Below are positions 17,925-25,197 of a stretch of 64,000 bases of DNA, in pieces; within the stretch, counting starts at the first letter, position 1; every line of letters starts with the position of its first letter. Source of the stretch: Aminobacter carboxidus (GTDB lineage: Bacteria; Pseudomonadota; Alphaproteobacteria; Rhizobiales; Rhizobiaceae); the NCBI RefSeq assembly GCF_014863355.1, contig NZ_JACZEP010000013.1:1-64000 (forward strand). The letters run 5' to 3'. The notes below the pieces were generated by a model. The model had not been told where the DNA came from and searched no databases. It was given only the letters and a program-made list of their open reading frames with translations. A program made the position numbers and the translations under genes.

Positions 17925-17963
17925 TTATTCAACCCATAAGTTGTTAACTTTACGGTTGAATAA
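17925..17963. promoter_or_regulatory. Inverted repeat upstream of the ArsR-SRPBCC operon
   Basis: TTATTCAACC (17925-17934) and GGTTGAATAA (17954-17963) are exact reverse complements separated by 19 bases. The spacer itself contains the near-palindrome AAGTTGTTAACTT. The site begins 4 bases upstream of the ArsR start codon, as expected for an ArsR autorepression operator. Confidence 0.65.
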
Positions 17964-18190
17964 CATTCACCCAAAATGTTGTCAACCAGTTGGTTGAGAA
18001 CGTCGCACGAAATGTCTCCGGCCTGTGCAACAAGAACAGGCCGTCCCCCGCGGCAGCTCTTCCGTCCGGCATCTTGCGTGAGTGAAGCGCCCGCGAAAGC
18101 CAGCCAGACGCGGCCGTGCGCGAGTTCGGCCTTCATTGAACGAAGCTGAGCGAACGAAGCAGAGCGCGTCGGGCGCTCCACCGTTGCAGC

Positions 18191-18790
18191 TCACTTCTTG
18201 CCCTGCGGATAAATCGTTTCGCCGCGCTTGAGCATGGCGACGAAGGTCTCGATCTTCTTCTTCCGCCCCGCTTCGGTCTTCATGTTGTGGGTGCGGAAAG
18301 CCAGCGCGAAGCGGTTCTGCTCGCTGAGTCTGCCGAGCATCGCCTTCGCCTCCGGCTCGGCGTCGATCGCGGCCTGGAGATCGTTTGGGATCAGCATGTC
18401 CTTGCCGCTCTTGTAGGCGCGGTCCCAGCGCCCGTCCGCCTTGGCCGCCGCGACTTGCTTCATCCCATGCTCGGTCATCCGCCCCTCGGCAATCAGGCGC
18501 GCCACGCTGTCGACATTGATCTGGCTCCAGGTGCCCTTCTTGCCGCGCGGCGAGTAGCGCTGCAGGAAGCTCTTGTCGTCGAGGCCCTTGCGCACGCCGT
18601 CGATCCAGCCCCAGCACAACACGACCTCGATCGCCTCCTTCGGGGTGATCGACTTCAGCCCCGATCCGACCTTGTGGACCTTGATCCAGACCTCGTCCTG
18701 GGTGTCGTGGTGCTGGCCTAGCCAGGCATAAAAACGCGCGGCATCGACGAATTCTTGAACCTTGCTTGGATCGACATAGACCGGTGCCAT
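18191..18790 (-). CDS. YdeI family protein (OmpD-associated/bacteriocin-protection type)
   Basis: The 199-residue protein resembles YdeI/YdhG-related proteins. Features are EFVDAARFYAWLGQHH, EVWIKVHKVGSGLKSITPKE, VVLCWGWIDGVRKGLDD and FLQRYSPRGKKGTWS, ending in a basic segment RTHNMKTEAGRKKKIETF. The family has been linked in other bacteria to peptide or bacteriocin tolerance, but the mechanism is not established. Its start codon overlaps the stop of the MFS gene upstream (TGATG), so translation is coupled. Confidence 0.85.
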   Translation of the reverse strand: MAPVYVDPSKVQEFVDAARFYAWLGQHHDTQDEVWIKVHKVGSGLKSITPKEAIEVVLCWGWIDGVRKGLDDKSFLQRYSPRGKKGTWSQINVDSVARLIAEGRMTEHGMKQVAAAKADGRWDRAYKSGKDMLIPNDLQAAIDAEPEAKAMLGRLSEQNRFALAFRTHNMKTEAGRKKKIETFVAMLKRGETIYPQGKK

Positions 18791-20046
18791 CAGTTGACCT
18801 GCTCCATTTCGGCGGCAGCGACTTTATCCCGCGTTGGCCGCTCGACCTTGAAAATGAGCACCAGCAGCGACAGTGCGAGGAAGATGCCGCCGACCGCATA
18901 AGGCGCGCCGGCGAACGTCACCGGCGCGCTCGGCCCGGTGAACCAGGCGAAGATGCCGGTGTAAAGCAGCGGTGTGATGATGCTGGTGATCGAAAACAGG
19001 CTGGTCATCGCGCCCTGCAATTCGCCTTGCGCATCGGGCGGCACCTTGGCCGCGGCCAGGCTCCTCAGCGGCGGGTCAGCGAGTGCTTCCAGGCAGGTCA
19101 CGACGATCACCGCATAGATCATCCAGCCTTGCCAGGCGGCGGCGTAGCCGAAGGCGGCGATGGTGGTGAAGCCGAGGCCGAGCGCTGCCGTGCGCCACTC
19201 GCCGAGCCTCGGGATGACCCGCGGCAGCACCAGTGCCATGACAAGCGCGCCGCCAAGGCCGAACACGCCGAGCGAAAAGCCGATCTGCCGTTCGCTCCAG
19301 CCATAACGATAGCTGCTGACGAACGACCACACCGCCGGATACATCATGTGGCCGAGCGCCATCAGGAAGAACACCAGGCCGATCCAGCCGATGCCCTTGT
19401 ATTTGCGCATCTGCTTGAGCGCGCCGAGCGGATTGGCGCGGCGCCATTCGAAGGCGCGCCTGTTGTGGCGGGCCAGTGTCTCGGGCAGGAAAAACAGCGC
19501 CACCACGAAGTTGACGAAGGCCAGTGCCGCAGCGCCCCAAAACGGCACGCGCGGCCCGAATTCGCCAAGGAAGCCGCCGAGCACCGGCCCGATGATGAAG
19601 CCGACACCGAAGGCGATGCCGAGCAGGCCGAAATTCTTGGCCCGGTTGCCGTCGTTCGACACGTCGGCGATGAAGGCCGCGGCCGTCGAGTAGCTCGCGC
19701 CGCTGATGCCGGCGAGCACGCGACCTACGAACAGCATGGGATACGACCAGGCCAGCGCGCAGATGGCATTGTCGATGGCGAAGGTGAGTACCGAGGCGAG
19801 CAGGATCGGCCGACGTCCGAAGCGGTCGCTGAGATTGCCCATCAGCGGCGCAAACAGGAACTGCATCGCGGCATAGACGAAAAACAGCCAGCCGCCTTCG
19901 ATCGCCGCCTCGCCGACGCCGACGCCGGTCAGTTCCTGCAGGAAAGCCGGCAGCACCGGCATGATGATGCCGAAGCCGATGATGTCGAGCAGCAATGTGA
20001 CGAAGACGAGCGCAAGGCCTCGTCTGGCGGTCTTTTCATCAACCAT
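18790..20046 (-). CDS. MFS transporter, TetA-like drug exporter family
   Basis: The 418-residue protein has 12 predicted membrane segments. The DHA1/TCR family signature between segments 2 and 3 is intact ([14 protein letters not shown]). The segment 1 motif [13 protein letters not shown] and segment 5 motif [14 protein letters not shown] are typical of the TetA branch of proton-driven exporters. A tetracycline role is not implied; many such proteins export other compounds. ATG 20046 ([10 protein letters not shown]) was chosen over an in-frame ATG at 20100. It is translationally coupled to the downstream YdeI gene. Confidence 0.9.
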   Translation of the reverse strand: MVDEKTARRGLALVFVTLLLDIIGFGIIMPVLPAFLQELTGVGVGEAAIEGGWLFFVYAAMQFLFAPLMGNLSDRFGRRPILLASVLTFAIDNAICALAWSYPMLFVGRVLAGISGASYSTAAAFIADVSNDGNRAKNFGLLGIAFGVGFIIGPVLGGFLGEFGPRVPFWGAAALAFVNFVVALFFLPETLARHNRRAFEWRRANPLGALKQMRKYKGIGWIGLVFFLMALGHMMYPAVWSFVSSYRYGWSERQIGFSLGVFGLGGALVMALVLPRVIPRLGEWRTAALGLGFTTIAAFGYAAAWQGWMIYAVIVVTCLEALADPPLRSLAAAKVPPDAQGELQGAMTSLFSITSIITPLLYTGIFAWFTGPSAPVTFAGAPYAVGGIFLALSLLVLIFKVERPTRDKVAAAEMEQVN

Positions 20047-20241
20047 GTCGAACCCACAAGCGCCCCTTCGAATCCCGAAAGTCACGCCAAATCGAGCCAT
20101 TCAGCACCCTGCAACGAATGCACGGGCGCTGCCTCAAACCGCCGGGGGCATGCGGAGAACTGCTTATAAGCGAAGCAGCCATCAAGAACAATACAAGAAC
20201 ATATCAATTTTGTTCATAGCCGGACGTCATCCGGCGGAACA

Positions 20242-21159
20242 TTACGGGACCGCGCGGCCCTCGCTCGCCTCGAGAATGGCGAACCATTGCTGCCGGTCGA
20301 GCGCAACGTCCAGCGCCTTGACCAGACCGGCCAGCCGCTCCGGCTTCATCGTGCCGAGCACCGGTACCAGCCGCGCCGGATGCCTGAGCAGCCAGGCGAT
20401 GGCGACAGTCGAGACATCGCCGACACCGGTCTCGGCGGCGACGTCCCGCAGCGCCACCCGCACCTTTTGCTCGCGGACACCCTCGCCGGTGAACAGCGAA
20501 CCGCCACCCAGCGGCGACCAGATCATCGGCGCGTAACCCAGCCGTTGCGCATGGTCGAGCCGTCCGTCGGTCAGCGCCGAGGTCTCCAGCACCGAATGCT
20601 CGATCTGGTTGGTGACAAGAGGAAATGGCAGCCGCGAGGCCAGCAGGTCGAACTGCGCGGGCGTAAAATTCGACACGCCGACCGCACGCACCTTGCCGGC
20701 TGAAACCAGCCGCTCGAAGGCGCGCGCCGTGTCGTCGGCGTCCATCAGCGGGTCGGGCCGGTGGATCAGCAGCAGGTCGAGATAGTCGGTGCGAAGGTTC
20801 TTCAGCGAGCGCTCGACCGAAGCCTCGAGGTGGGCGGCACCGGTGTCATAATGCTTCAGCCGGTTCTGCGGCCGGTTGGGCATGGCCAACATGATGCCGC
20901 ATTTGGAGATCAGCTCGATGCCGTCGCGCCGGCCCTTCCAGCGCGCCAGCCCGGCGCCGAAGGCTTCCTCGACCGCGTAGCCGCCATAGATGTCGGCATG
21001 GTCGAAGCTGGTCAGGCCGAGATCGACTGCCGTATCGATCAACCGCGCCACCGCATCGGCATCGGGGCTTTGGCCATCGAGCAGCCGCCAGGCGCCGAAG
21101 ACCAGCCGCGACAGCGACAGGCCACCGGCCGTCAGTTCGATGCGTTTCGGCGTGGTCAT
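20242..21159 (-). CDS. Aldo/keto reductase (YdhF-like)
   Basis: The 305-residue TIM-barrel NADPH reductase has the full catalytic tetrad. Asp is in SFDHADIYGGY with the Tyr four residues on, Lys in LISKCGIM and His in LLLIHRPDP. The cofactor region includes GVSNFTPAQ and LGTMKPERL. It resembles YdhF-type oxidoreductases with unknown physiological carbonyl substrate. Its ATG overlaps the stop codon of the metallopeptidase gene by one base (TGATG), indicating translational coupling. It is the last gene of this pair. Confidence 0.9.
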   Translation of the reverse strand: MTTPKRIELTAGGLSLSRLVFGAWRLLDGQSPDADAVARLIDTAVDLGLTSFDHADIYGGYAVEEAFGAGLARWKGRRDGIELISKCGIMLAMPNRPQNRLKHYDTGAAHLEASVERSLKNLRTDYLDLLLIHRPDPLMDADDTARAFERLVSAGKVRAVGVSNFTPAQFDLLASRLPFPLVTNQIEHSVLETSALTDGRLDHAQRLGYAPMIWSPLGGGSLFTGEGVREQKVRVALRDVAAETGVGDVSTVAIAWLLRHPARLVPVLGTMKPERLAGLVKALDVALDRQQWFAILEASEGRAVP

Positions 21160-22070
21160 CAGATCGGATTGTTGAAGGTGTCGCACTCCGACAGCTTGCC
21201 GCTCTTGAAGCCGGCGGCAAACCAGCGCTGGCGCTGCTGCGAGGTGCCGTGGTTGAAGCTCTCCGGCACGACATAGCCCTGCATGCGCTTCTGCAGCGTG
21301 TCGTCGCCGATCTGCTGAGCGGCGTTCAGCGCTTCTTCGATGTCGCCCTGCTCGAGCAGGCCCTTCTGGTCGGTGTAGTGGCCCCACACGCCGGCGAAGC
21401 AGTCGGCCTGCAGCTCTACACGCATCGACATCTGGTTGGCATCGGCCTCGCTCATCTGCTGCCGCATCTGGTTGAATTTGGGCAGGATGCCGGTCAGGTT
21501 CTGGACGTGGTGACCGACCTCGTGGGCAATGACATAAGCCTGGGCAAAATCACCGGCAGCGCCGAACTGCTTGGCCAGCTGGCCGAAGAAGGCGGTGTCG
21601 AGATAGACCTTCTGGTCGCCGGGGCAATAGAACGGACCGGATGCCGACGAGGCGAAACCGCAGGCCGAACGTACCTGGCCCGAAAACAGCACCAGCTTCG
21701 GCTCCTGGTATTTCAGCCCTTCGGCTTGGAAGATGCCGTTCCAGGTGTCTTCGGTCTCGGCCAATACGGTCGAGACGAACTGGGTCATCTCGTCATTGGC
21801 CGGAGCGCCGCCTTCGCTGACCTGGCCACCACCGGAAACCGGGCCGCCATCGCCGCCAGCCAGAATCTGCATCGGATCGATGCCGCAGGCACGCAGCGCA
21901 AAGAACAGCACGACGAGGATGATGATGCCGGAAAGCCCGCCACCGCCGGTCGACATGCGCGGTCCCATCGGCAAGCGTCCGCCACCGAGGCCTCCGCCCA
22001 GTCCACCTCCGCCACCCTGGCCGCGCGTATCCTGGACATTGTCACTCTGGCGGCGGCCTCTCCAGCGCAT
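21159..22070 (-). CDS. Neutral zinc metallopeptidase, YpfJ/KPN_02809 family
   Basis: The 303-residue protein starts with a basic and Gly-rich segment (about residues 1-45). One membrane span (GLSGIIILVVLFFALRACG) follows, then a periplasmic domain. The zinc motif HEVGHHVQ near 185 supplies two His and the catalytic Glu; a third ligand is probably in MRVELQADCFAG. Substrates are unknown for this family (COG2321). ATG 22070 (MRWRGRRQSDN) is preceded by GAGGGA and matches family starts. It overlaps the downstream aldo/keto reductase gene. Confidence 0.9.
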   Translation of the reverse strand: MRWRGRRQSDNVQDTRGQGGGGGLGGGLGGGRLPMGPRMSTGGGGLSGIIILVVLFFALRACGIDPMQILAGGDGGPVSGGGQVSEGGAPANDEMTQFVSTVLAETEDTWNGIFQAEGLKYQEPKLVLFSGQVRSACGFASSASGPFYCPGDQKVYLDTAFFGQLAKQFGAAGDFAQAYVIAHEVGHHVQNLTGILPKFNQMRQQMSEADANQMSMRVELQADCFAGVWGHYTDQKGLLEQGDIEEALNAAQQIGDDTLQKRMQGYVVPESFNHGTSQQRQRWFAAGFKSGKLSECDTFNNPI

Positions 22071-22188
22071 AGGCGTATCCCTCAATGTTTGTCGCGGGCG
22101 ACCCCGCTCACTGCAGACAATTAGCTTAACCCCTGCGGCAAGTCACAGGGTTTTTGCTTGTGCCACCCGTTGGCCGGGCGCTGCAAAA

Positions 22189-22377
22189 TCAGCTTTTCTG
22201 CTTAGTGCCGGCGCTCTTGCCGTCGGAGCTTTTGGAACGCTCCTCGAAGCGCTTTTCGCCTTTCGCGAATTCGCGGCCAGTCTTGGCCTCGACCTTGCGC
22301 TCCTGCTTGGCCGCAGCCTGGCGCAGGCCTTTGGCGGCCTGTTTTCCCTTGGCGGTCGGGGCTTGTGTGATGGCCAT
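22189..22377 (-). CDS. Small basic hypothetical protein
   Basis: This 62-residue protein is made almost only of Lys, Arg, Ala, Glu, Gly and Gln (AAKGLRQAAAKQERKVEAK). It has no hydrophobic core, so it is probably disordered or a single charged helix, possibly nucleic-acid binding. A very good GGGAGGAAG site precedes ATG 22377, the best evidence that it is real. I do not recognise a family. It has no obvious operon partner. Confidence 0.65.
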   Translation of the reverse strand: MAITQAPTAKGKQAAKGLRQAAAKQERKVEAKTGREFAKGEKRFEERSKSSDGKSAGTKQKS

Positions 22378-22418
22378 TTTCGCTTCCTCCCAGGCGCCGC
22401 GACTACACGGCGCTCAGG

Positions 22419-22661
22419 CTAACGCGAAGCGGCGGCACTCGTTCCCTGCTTGCGCCAGCTTGGCCACACGCCGCGATCGTCACCGCCCGCAGCAGCCACT
22501 CCAGCGGACCATATACGAAACGCGTCATCCACCAGCAGCTGAGCATCATCAAAGATCGCCGCGGCCAGCAGCAGCCCGCCCGGCGGCGACACCTCGCCCA
22601 TCAGCCTGAAGCCGTAGGCTACACATGTCCAATGCTCTTCGTCGCTTTTCATCTCGTCCAT
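22419..22661 (-). CDS. Hypothetical protein (weakly supported)
   Basis: An 80-residue frame begins MDEMKSDEEHWTCVAYGFRLMG and has a hydrophobic middle (GGLLLAAAIFDDAQLLVDD). The first 55 residues look protein-like; the tail is Ala/Gly/Ser-rich. There is no clear ribosome-binding site and I recognise no family. It lies between the MFS gene upstream and the small basic gene downstream, on the same strand. It may be a chance frame in GC-rich DNA. Confidence 0.3.
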   Translation of the reverse strand: MDEMKSDEEHWTCVAYGFRLMGEVSPPGGLLLAAAIFDDAQLLVDDAFRIWSAGVAAAGGDDRGVWPSWRKQGTSAAASR

Positions 22662-22723
22662 CCCGGCCGGTCGCGTCTAAGACTGTTCGGCCGGCGGGAA
22701 AAGCGGCGCCTGTTAGGCCAGCC

Positions 22724-23896
22724 TCACCGGGCGGCGGCGTGCCGGATCGACCTGCTGCTGGCCGCAAGCACGGCCAGTGCCACCAGCGGAAAGGCCGCCG
22801 CGACGAGGCCAAGGTCCGACGGCCGGGCGAATTCCAGCACGCGGCCGCCAATGACGGTGCCCAAGGCGATGCCGAAATAGAGCGCGGAGGCGTTGAGCGA
22901 CAGCGTCAGATGCGCGATCTCAGGGCCGAAGCCGACGATGCGGCTCGCCTGCGCCGGCGGGAACGCCCAGCCGATGATGCCCCACGGCACCATCAGCGCG
23001 ATCAGCACGGGACCGGCGACGTGGTGCGGCAAGAGCTTCAAGGTCAGCGCAATGGCAATGCAGAAGCCCGACGACATCAACAGCGAGATCACCACCATGC
23101 GCGTCGCGCCGATGCGGTCGGCAAGATAGCCGCTCGACAAGTTGCCGATCACGGCACCGACGCCGAAGGCCAGCAACATACCCGGAAGGGCGATCGCCGG
23201 CAGCCCGGCCCCTTCCAGCGCCAGCGGCGCGATATAGGAAATCACGGTGAAGCCACCGGCGAGATAGAGCAGCGTCACCAGCAGCGACGGCAGGATGCCC
23301 GGCCGGGCAATGGCGGTGAAGCGCTCGGCCAGCGTCAGCTTGATGCCGCGCGAGCCCCGGGGCAGCCGCACCCACAGGATGGCGGCGCAGGAGATGCCAA
23401 GCAGTGCAATGGCAACGAAGGTGCCGCGCCAGCCCCACATGGTGGCGATCAGCGAGCCCACGGGCGCGCCCAGTGCTACGGCGAATGTCGTGCCGCCGAC
23501 GACGACCGCAATCGCCCGCGCCCGGTATTCGGGCCCGGCCAACGACACGGCGGTCGCCTGGGCGGTGGCGGCATAGAGCCCGGCCGACATGCCCATCACG
23601 ATCTGCGCGACCATAAGCCCGGCAAACGAACTGCTCATAGCTGCGATGATATTGCCGGCGACGAATACCAGCATGGTCGCGGCGAGCACACGGCGACGGT
23701 CGATCTCGCCGGCCAGCGCCGACAAGACAGGCGCACCGATCGCATAAGCGAGCGAGAACGCCATGATCAGGTAACCCGCGAACGGTATCGAAACATGCGC
23801 GTCGCCGGCGATCATCGGCAGCAGGCTGGAAAATACGAAGCCGACGGTGCTCATGGCGAACGAGCCGACCGCCAGCCAGATAAGGCGCTTGTCCAT
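22724..23896 (-). CDS. MFS transporter (AraJ/DHA1 type)
   Basis: The 390-residue protein has 12 membrane segments. Motifs typical of DHA1 exporters such as AraJ and purine-nucleoside efflux proteins are present: YAIGAPVLSALAGEIDRRRVL after segment 2 and GAPVGSLIATMWGWRGTF after segment 5. AAGGA precedes ATG 23896. A divergent ArsR gene and a dyad in the shared promoter suggest that the exporter is derepressed by an ArsR ligand. Substrate is unknown. Confidence 0.88.
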   Translation of the reverse strand: MDKRLIWLAVGSFAMSTVGFVFSSLLPMIAGDAHVSIPFAGYLIMAFSLAYAIGAPVLSALAGEIDRRRVLAATMLVFVAGNIIAAMSSSFAGLMVAQIVMGMSAGLYAATAQATAVSLAGPEYRARAIAVVVGGTTFAVALGAPVGSLIATMWGWRGTFVAIALLGISCAAILWVRLPRGSRGIKLTLAERFTAIARPGILPSLLVTLLYLAGGFTVISYIAPLALEGAGLPAIALPGMLLAFGVGAVIGNLSSGYLADRIGATRMVVISLLMSSGFCIAIALTLKLLPHHVAGPVLIALMVPWGIIGWAFPPAQASRIVGFGPEIAHLTLSLNASALYFGIALGTVIGGRVLEFARPSDLGLVAAAFPLVALAVLAASSRSIRHAAAR

Positions 23897-23908
23897 GACG
23901 GGGTCCTT

Positions 23909-23936
23909 AGTTCAAAATATATTGAACTATTGAACT
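23909..23936. promoter_or_regulatory. ArsR operator candidate between MFS and ArsR genes
   Basis: AGTTCAA (23909-23915) and TTGAACT (23922-23928) form a dyad with 6 bases between, and TTGAACT is repeated at 23930-23936. The site starts 13 bases upstream of the MFS start codon and lies in the only AT-rich part of the intergenic region. Confidence 0.65.
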
Positions 23937-24042
23937 TCCCGTCGCGGCATGTCAATCTGCATCTCGTCGGCTCCTGCCAGCCTGGTGTCAGCAGCCGGCA
24001 CCGAGCCTTGAACCGCCGCAACCGCACAGCTACCTTCCGACA

Positions 24043-24384
24043 ATGTCCCTGCCGCACCCCAATCTCGACCAGATCAACCTCGCCAACGTGCTATCAGTGC
24101 TCGGCGACCAGACCCGCCTCGCCGTCGTCGGCTATCTCGCCCGCAACGAGGGCGTGGCGATGAGCTGCGGCCAGTTTTCCGAGTTCGGCTCCAAGACCAA
24201 CCTGTCCTACCACCTCGCCAAGCTGCGCGAGGCCGGCATCACCCGCACCGAGGTCTCGGGCACCAGCCGGCTGATCTCGCTGCGCCGCGACGACCTCGAC
24301 AGCCGCTTCCCAGGCCTGCTCGATTCGATTATCACCGCGGCACAGGAACTCCCCGCATTCGAGCGCCTCCGCGACGAGGCCTGA
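24043..24384 (+). CDS. ArsR family transcriptional regulator
   Basis: The 113-residue winged-helix protein has VLSVLGDQTRLAVVGYLAR near residue 15, then SCGQFSEFGSKTNLSYHLAKLREAG as helix-turn-helix and SRLISLRRDDLDSRFPG as wing and dimer helix. One Cys only, so not a classical metal sensor. It is divergent from an MFS exporter and presumably represses it through the AGTTCAA dyad. The metallophosphoesterase gene follows after 10 bases and is probably co-transcribed. Confidence 0.88.
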   Translation: MSLPHPNLDQINLANVLSVLGDQTRLAVVGYLARNEGVAMSCGQFSEFGSKTNLSYHLAKLREAGITRTEVSGTSRLISLRRDDLDSRFPGLLDSIITAAQELPAFERLRDEA

Positions 24385-24394
24385 GGACATCGCC

Positions 24395-25150
24395 TTGCGT
24401 ATCGCCGTCATCGCCGACATCCATGGCAACATCCTTGCGCTGGAAGCGGTGCTCGCCGACCTCGCCCGCCGTGGCGGCGCCGACCTCGTCGTCAATCTCG
24501 GCGATCTCGTCTCCGGCCCGCTCTGGCCCGGCGAAACCGTCGCGCGACTGCGGGCGCTCGCCTGGCCGACCGTTCGCGGCAACCACGACCGCCGCGTCGC
24601 CACCGACCCGCTCGCCGAAATGGGCCCGTCCGACCGCTTCGCCCATGACCGCCTGTCGCAGGCCCAGCGCGACTGGCTGGAGGCGCTGCCGCTGACACTG
24701 GAGATCGCCCCGTCGGCGCTCGCCTTCCACGCCCGCCCCGATCACGACGAGCGCTACCTCTCCGAGGTCATCGACGAAGGCCAGCTCATACGCGCGCCGC
24801 TGAAGGTCATCGAAAGCCGCCTCAGGCGGATCGATCCGAAGTATCGGCTGCTGCTTGCCGGCCATAGCCACCGCGCCGATCTCGTCCAGCTCTCCGACGG
24901 GCGCCTGCTTTTCAATCCCGGCAGCGTCGGCATTCCGGCCTACAGCGACGACACCGCACCCACCCATGTCTCCGAACAGGGATCGCCGCTGGCGCGCTAC
25001 GGTCTCGTCGAGCTCGATGGGACAGGCGCCGTCGCCGGCATCGACACGCTTGCCGTCACCTACGACCACGAGGCCGCGGCCCGCCGCGCCGAAGAGGGTG
25101 ACCGCCCGGAATGGGCGCATGCCCTACGCACCGGCTTCATGCCGGACTGA
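24395..25150 (+). CDS. Metallophosphoesterase (YfcE/MJ0936-like)
   Basis: The 251-residue calcineurin-like phosphoesterase has all metal-binding motifs: ADIHGN near residue 7, NLGDLVSGP near 34, RGNHD near 61 and LAGHSHRADL near 155. It probably cleaves a phosphodiester or phosphomonoester in the cytosol; the substrate is not predictable. The start is TTG 24395, preceded by GAGGA. It begins 10 bases after the ArsR stop and is the last gene of that unit. Confidence 0.88.
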   Translation: MRIAVIADIHGNILALEAVLADLARRGGADLVVNLGDLVSGPLWPGETVARLRALAWPTVRGNHDRRVATDPLAEMGPSDRFAHDRLSQAQRDWLEALPLTLEIAPSALAFHARPDHDERYLSEVIDEGQLIRAPLKVIESRLRRIDPKYRLLLAGHSHRADLVQLSDGRLLFNPGSVGIPAYSDDTAPTHVSEQGSPLARYGLVELDGTGAVAGIDTLAVTYDHEAAARRAEEGDRPEWAHALRTGFMPD

Positions 25151-25197
25151 TCCGGCTGCTCGCTGCGGCCATCGGCTCTGGCTCGCGGCTGACTCGC

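Noticed and set aside
22625-24163. 512-codon plus-strand frame opposite the MFS gene
   Set aside because: Arg/His/Gln-rich antisense translation without domains; it would also cover the ArsR operator and overlap the ArsR gene.
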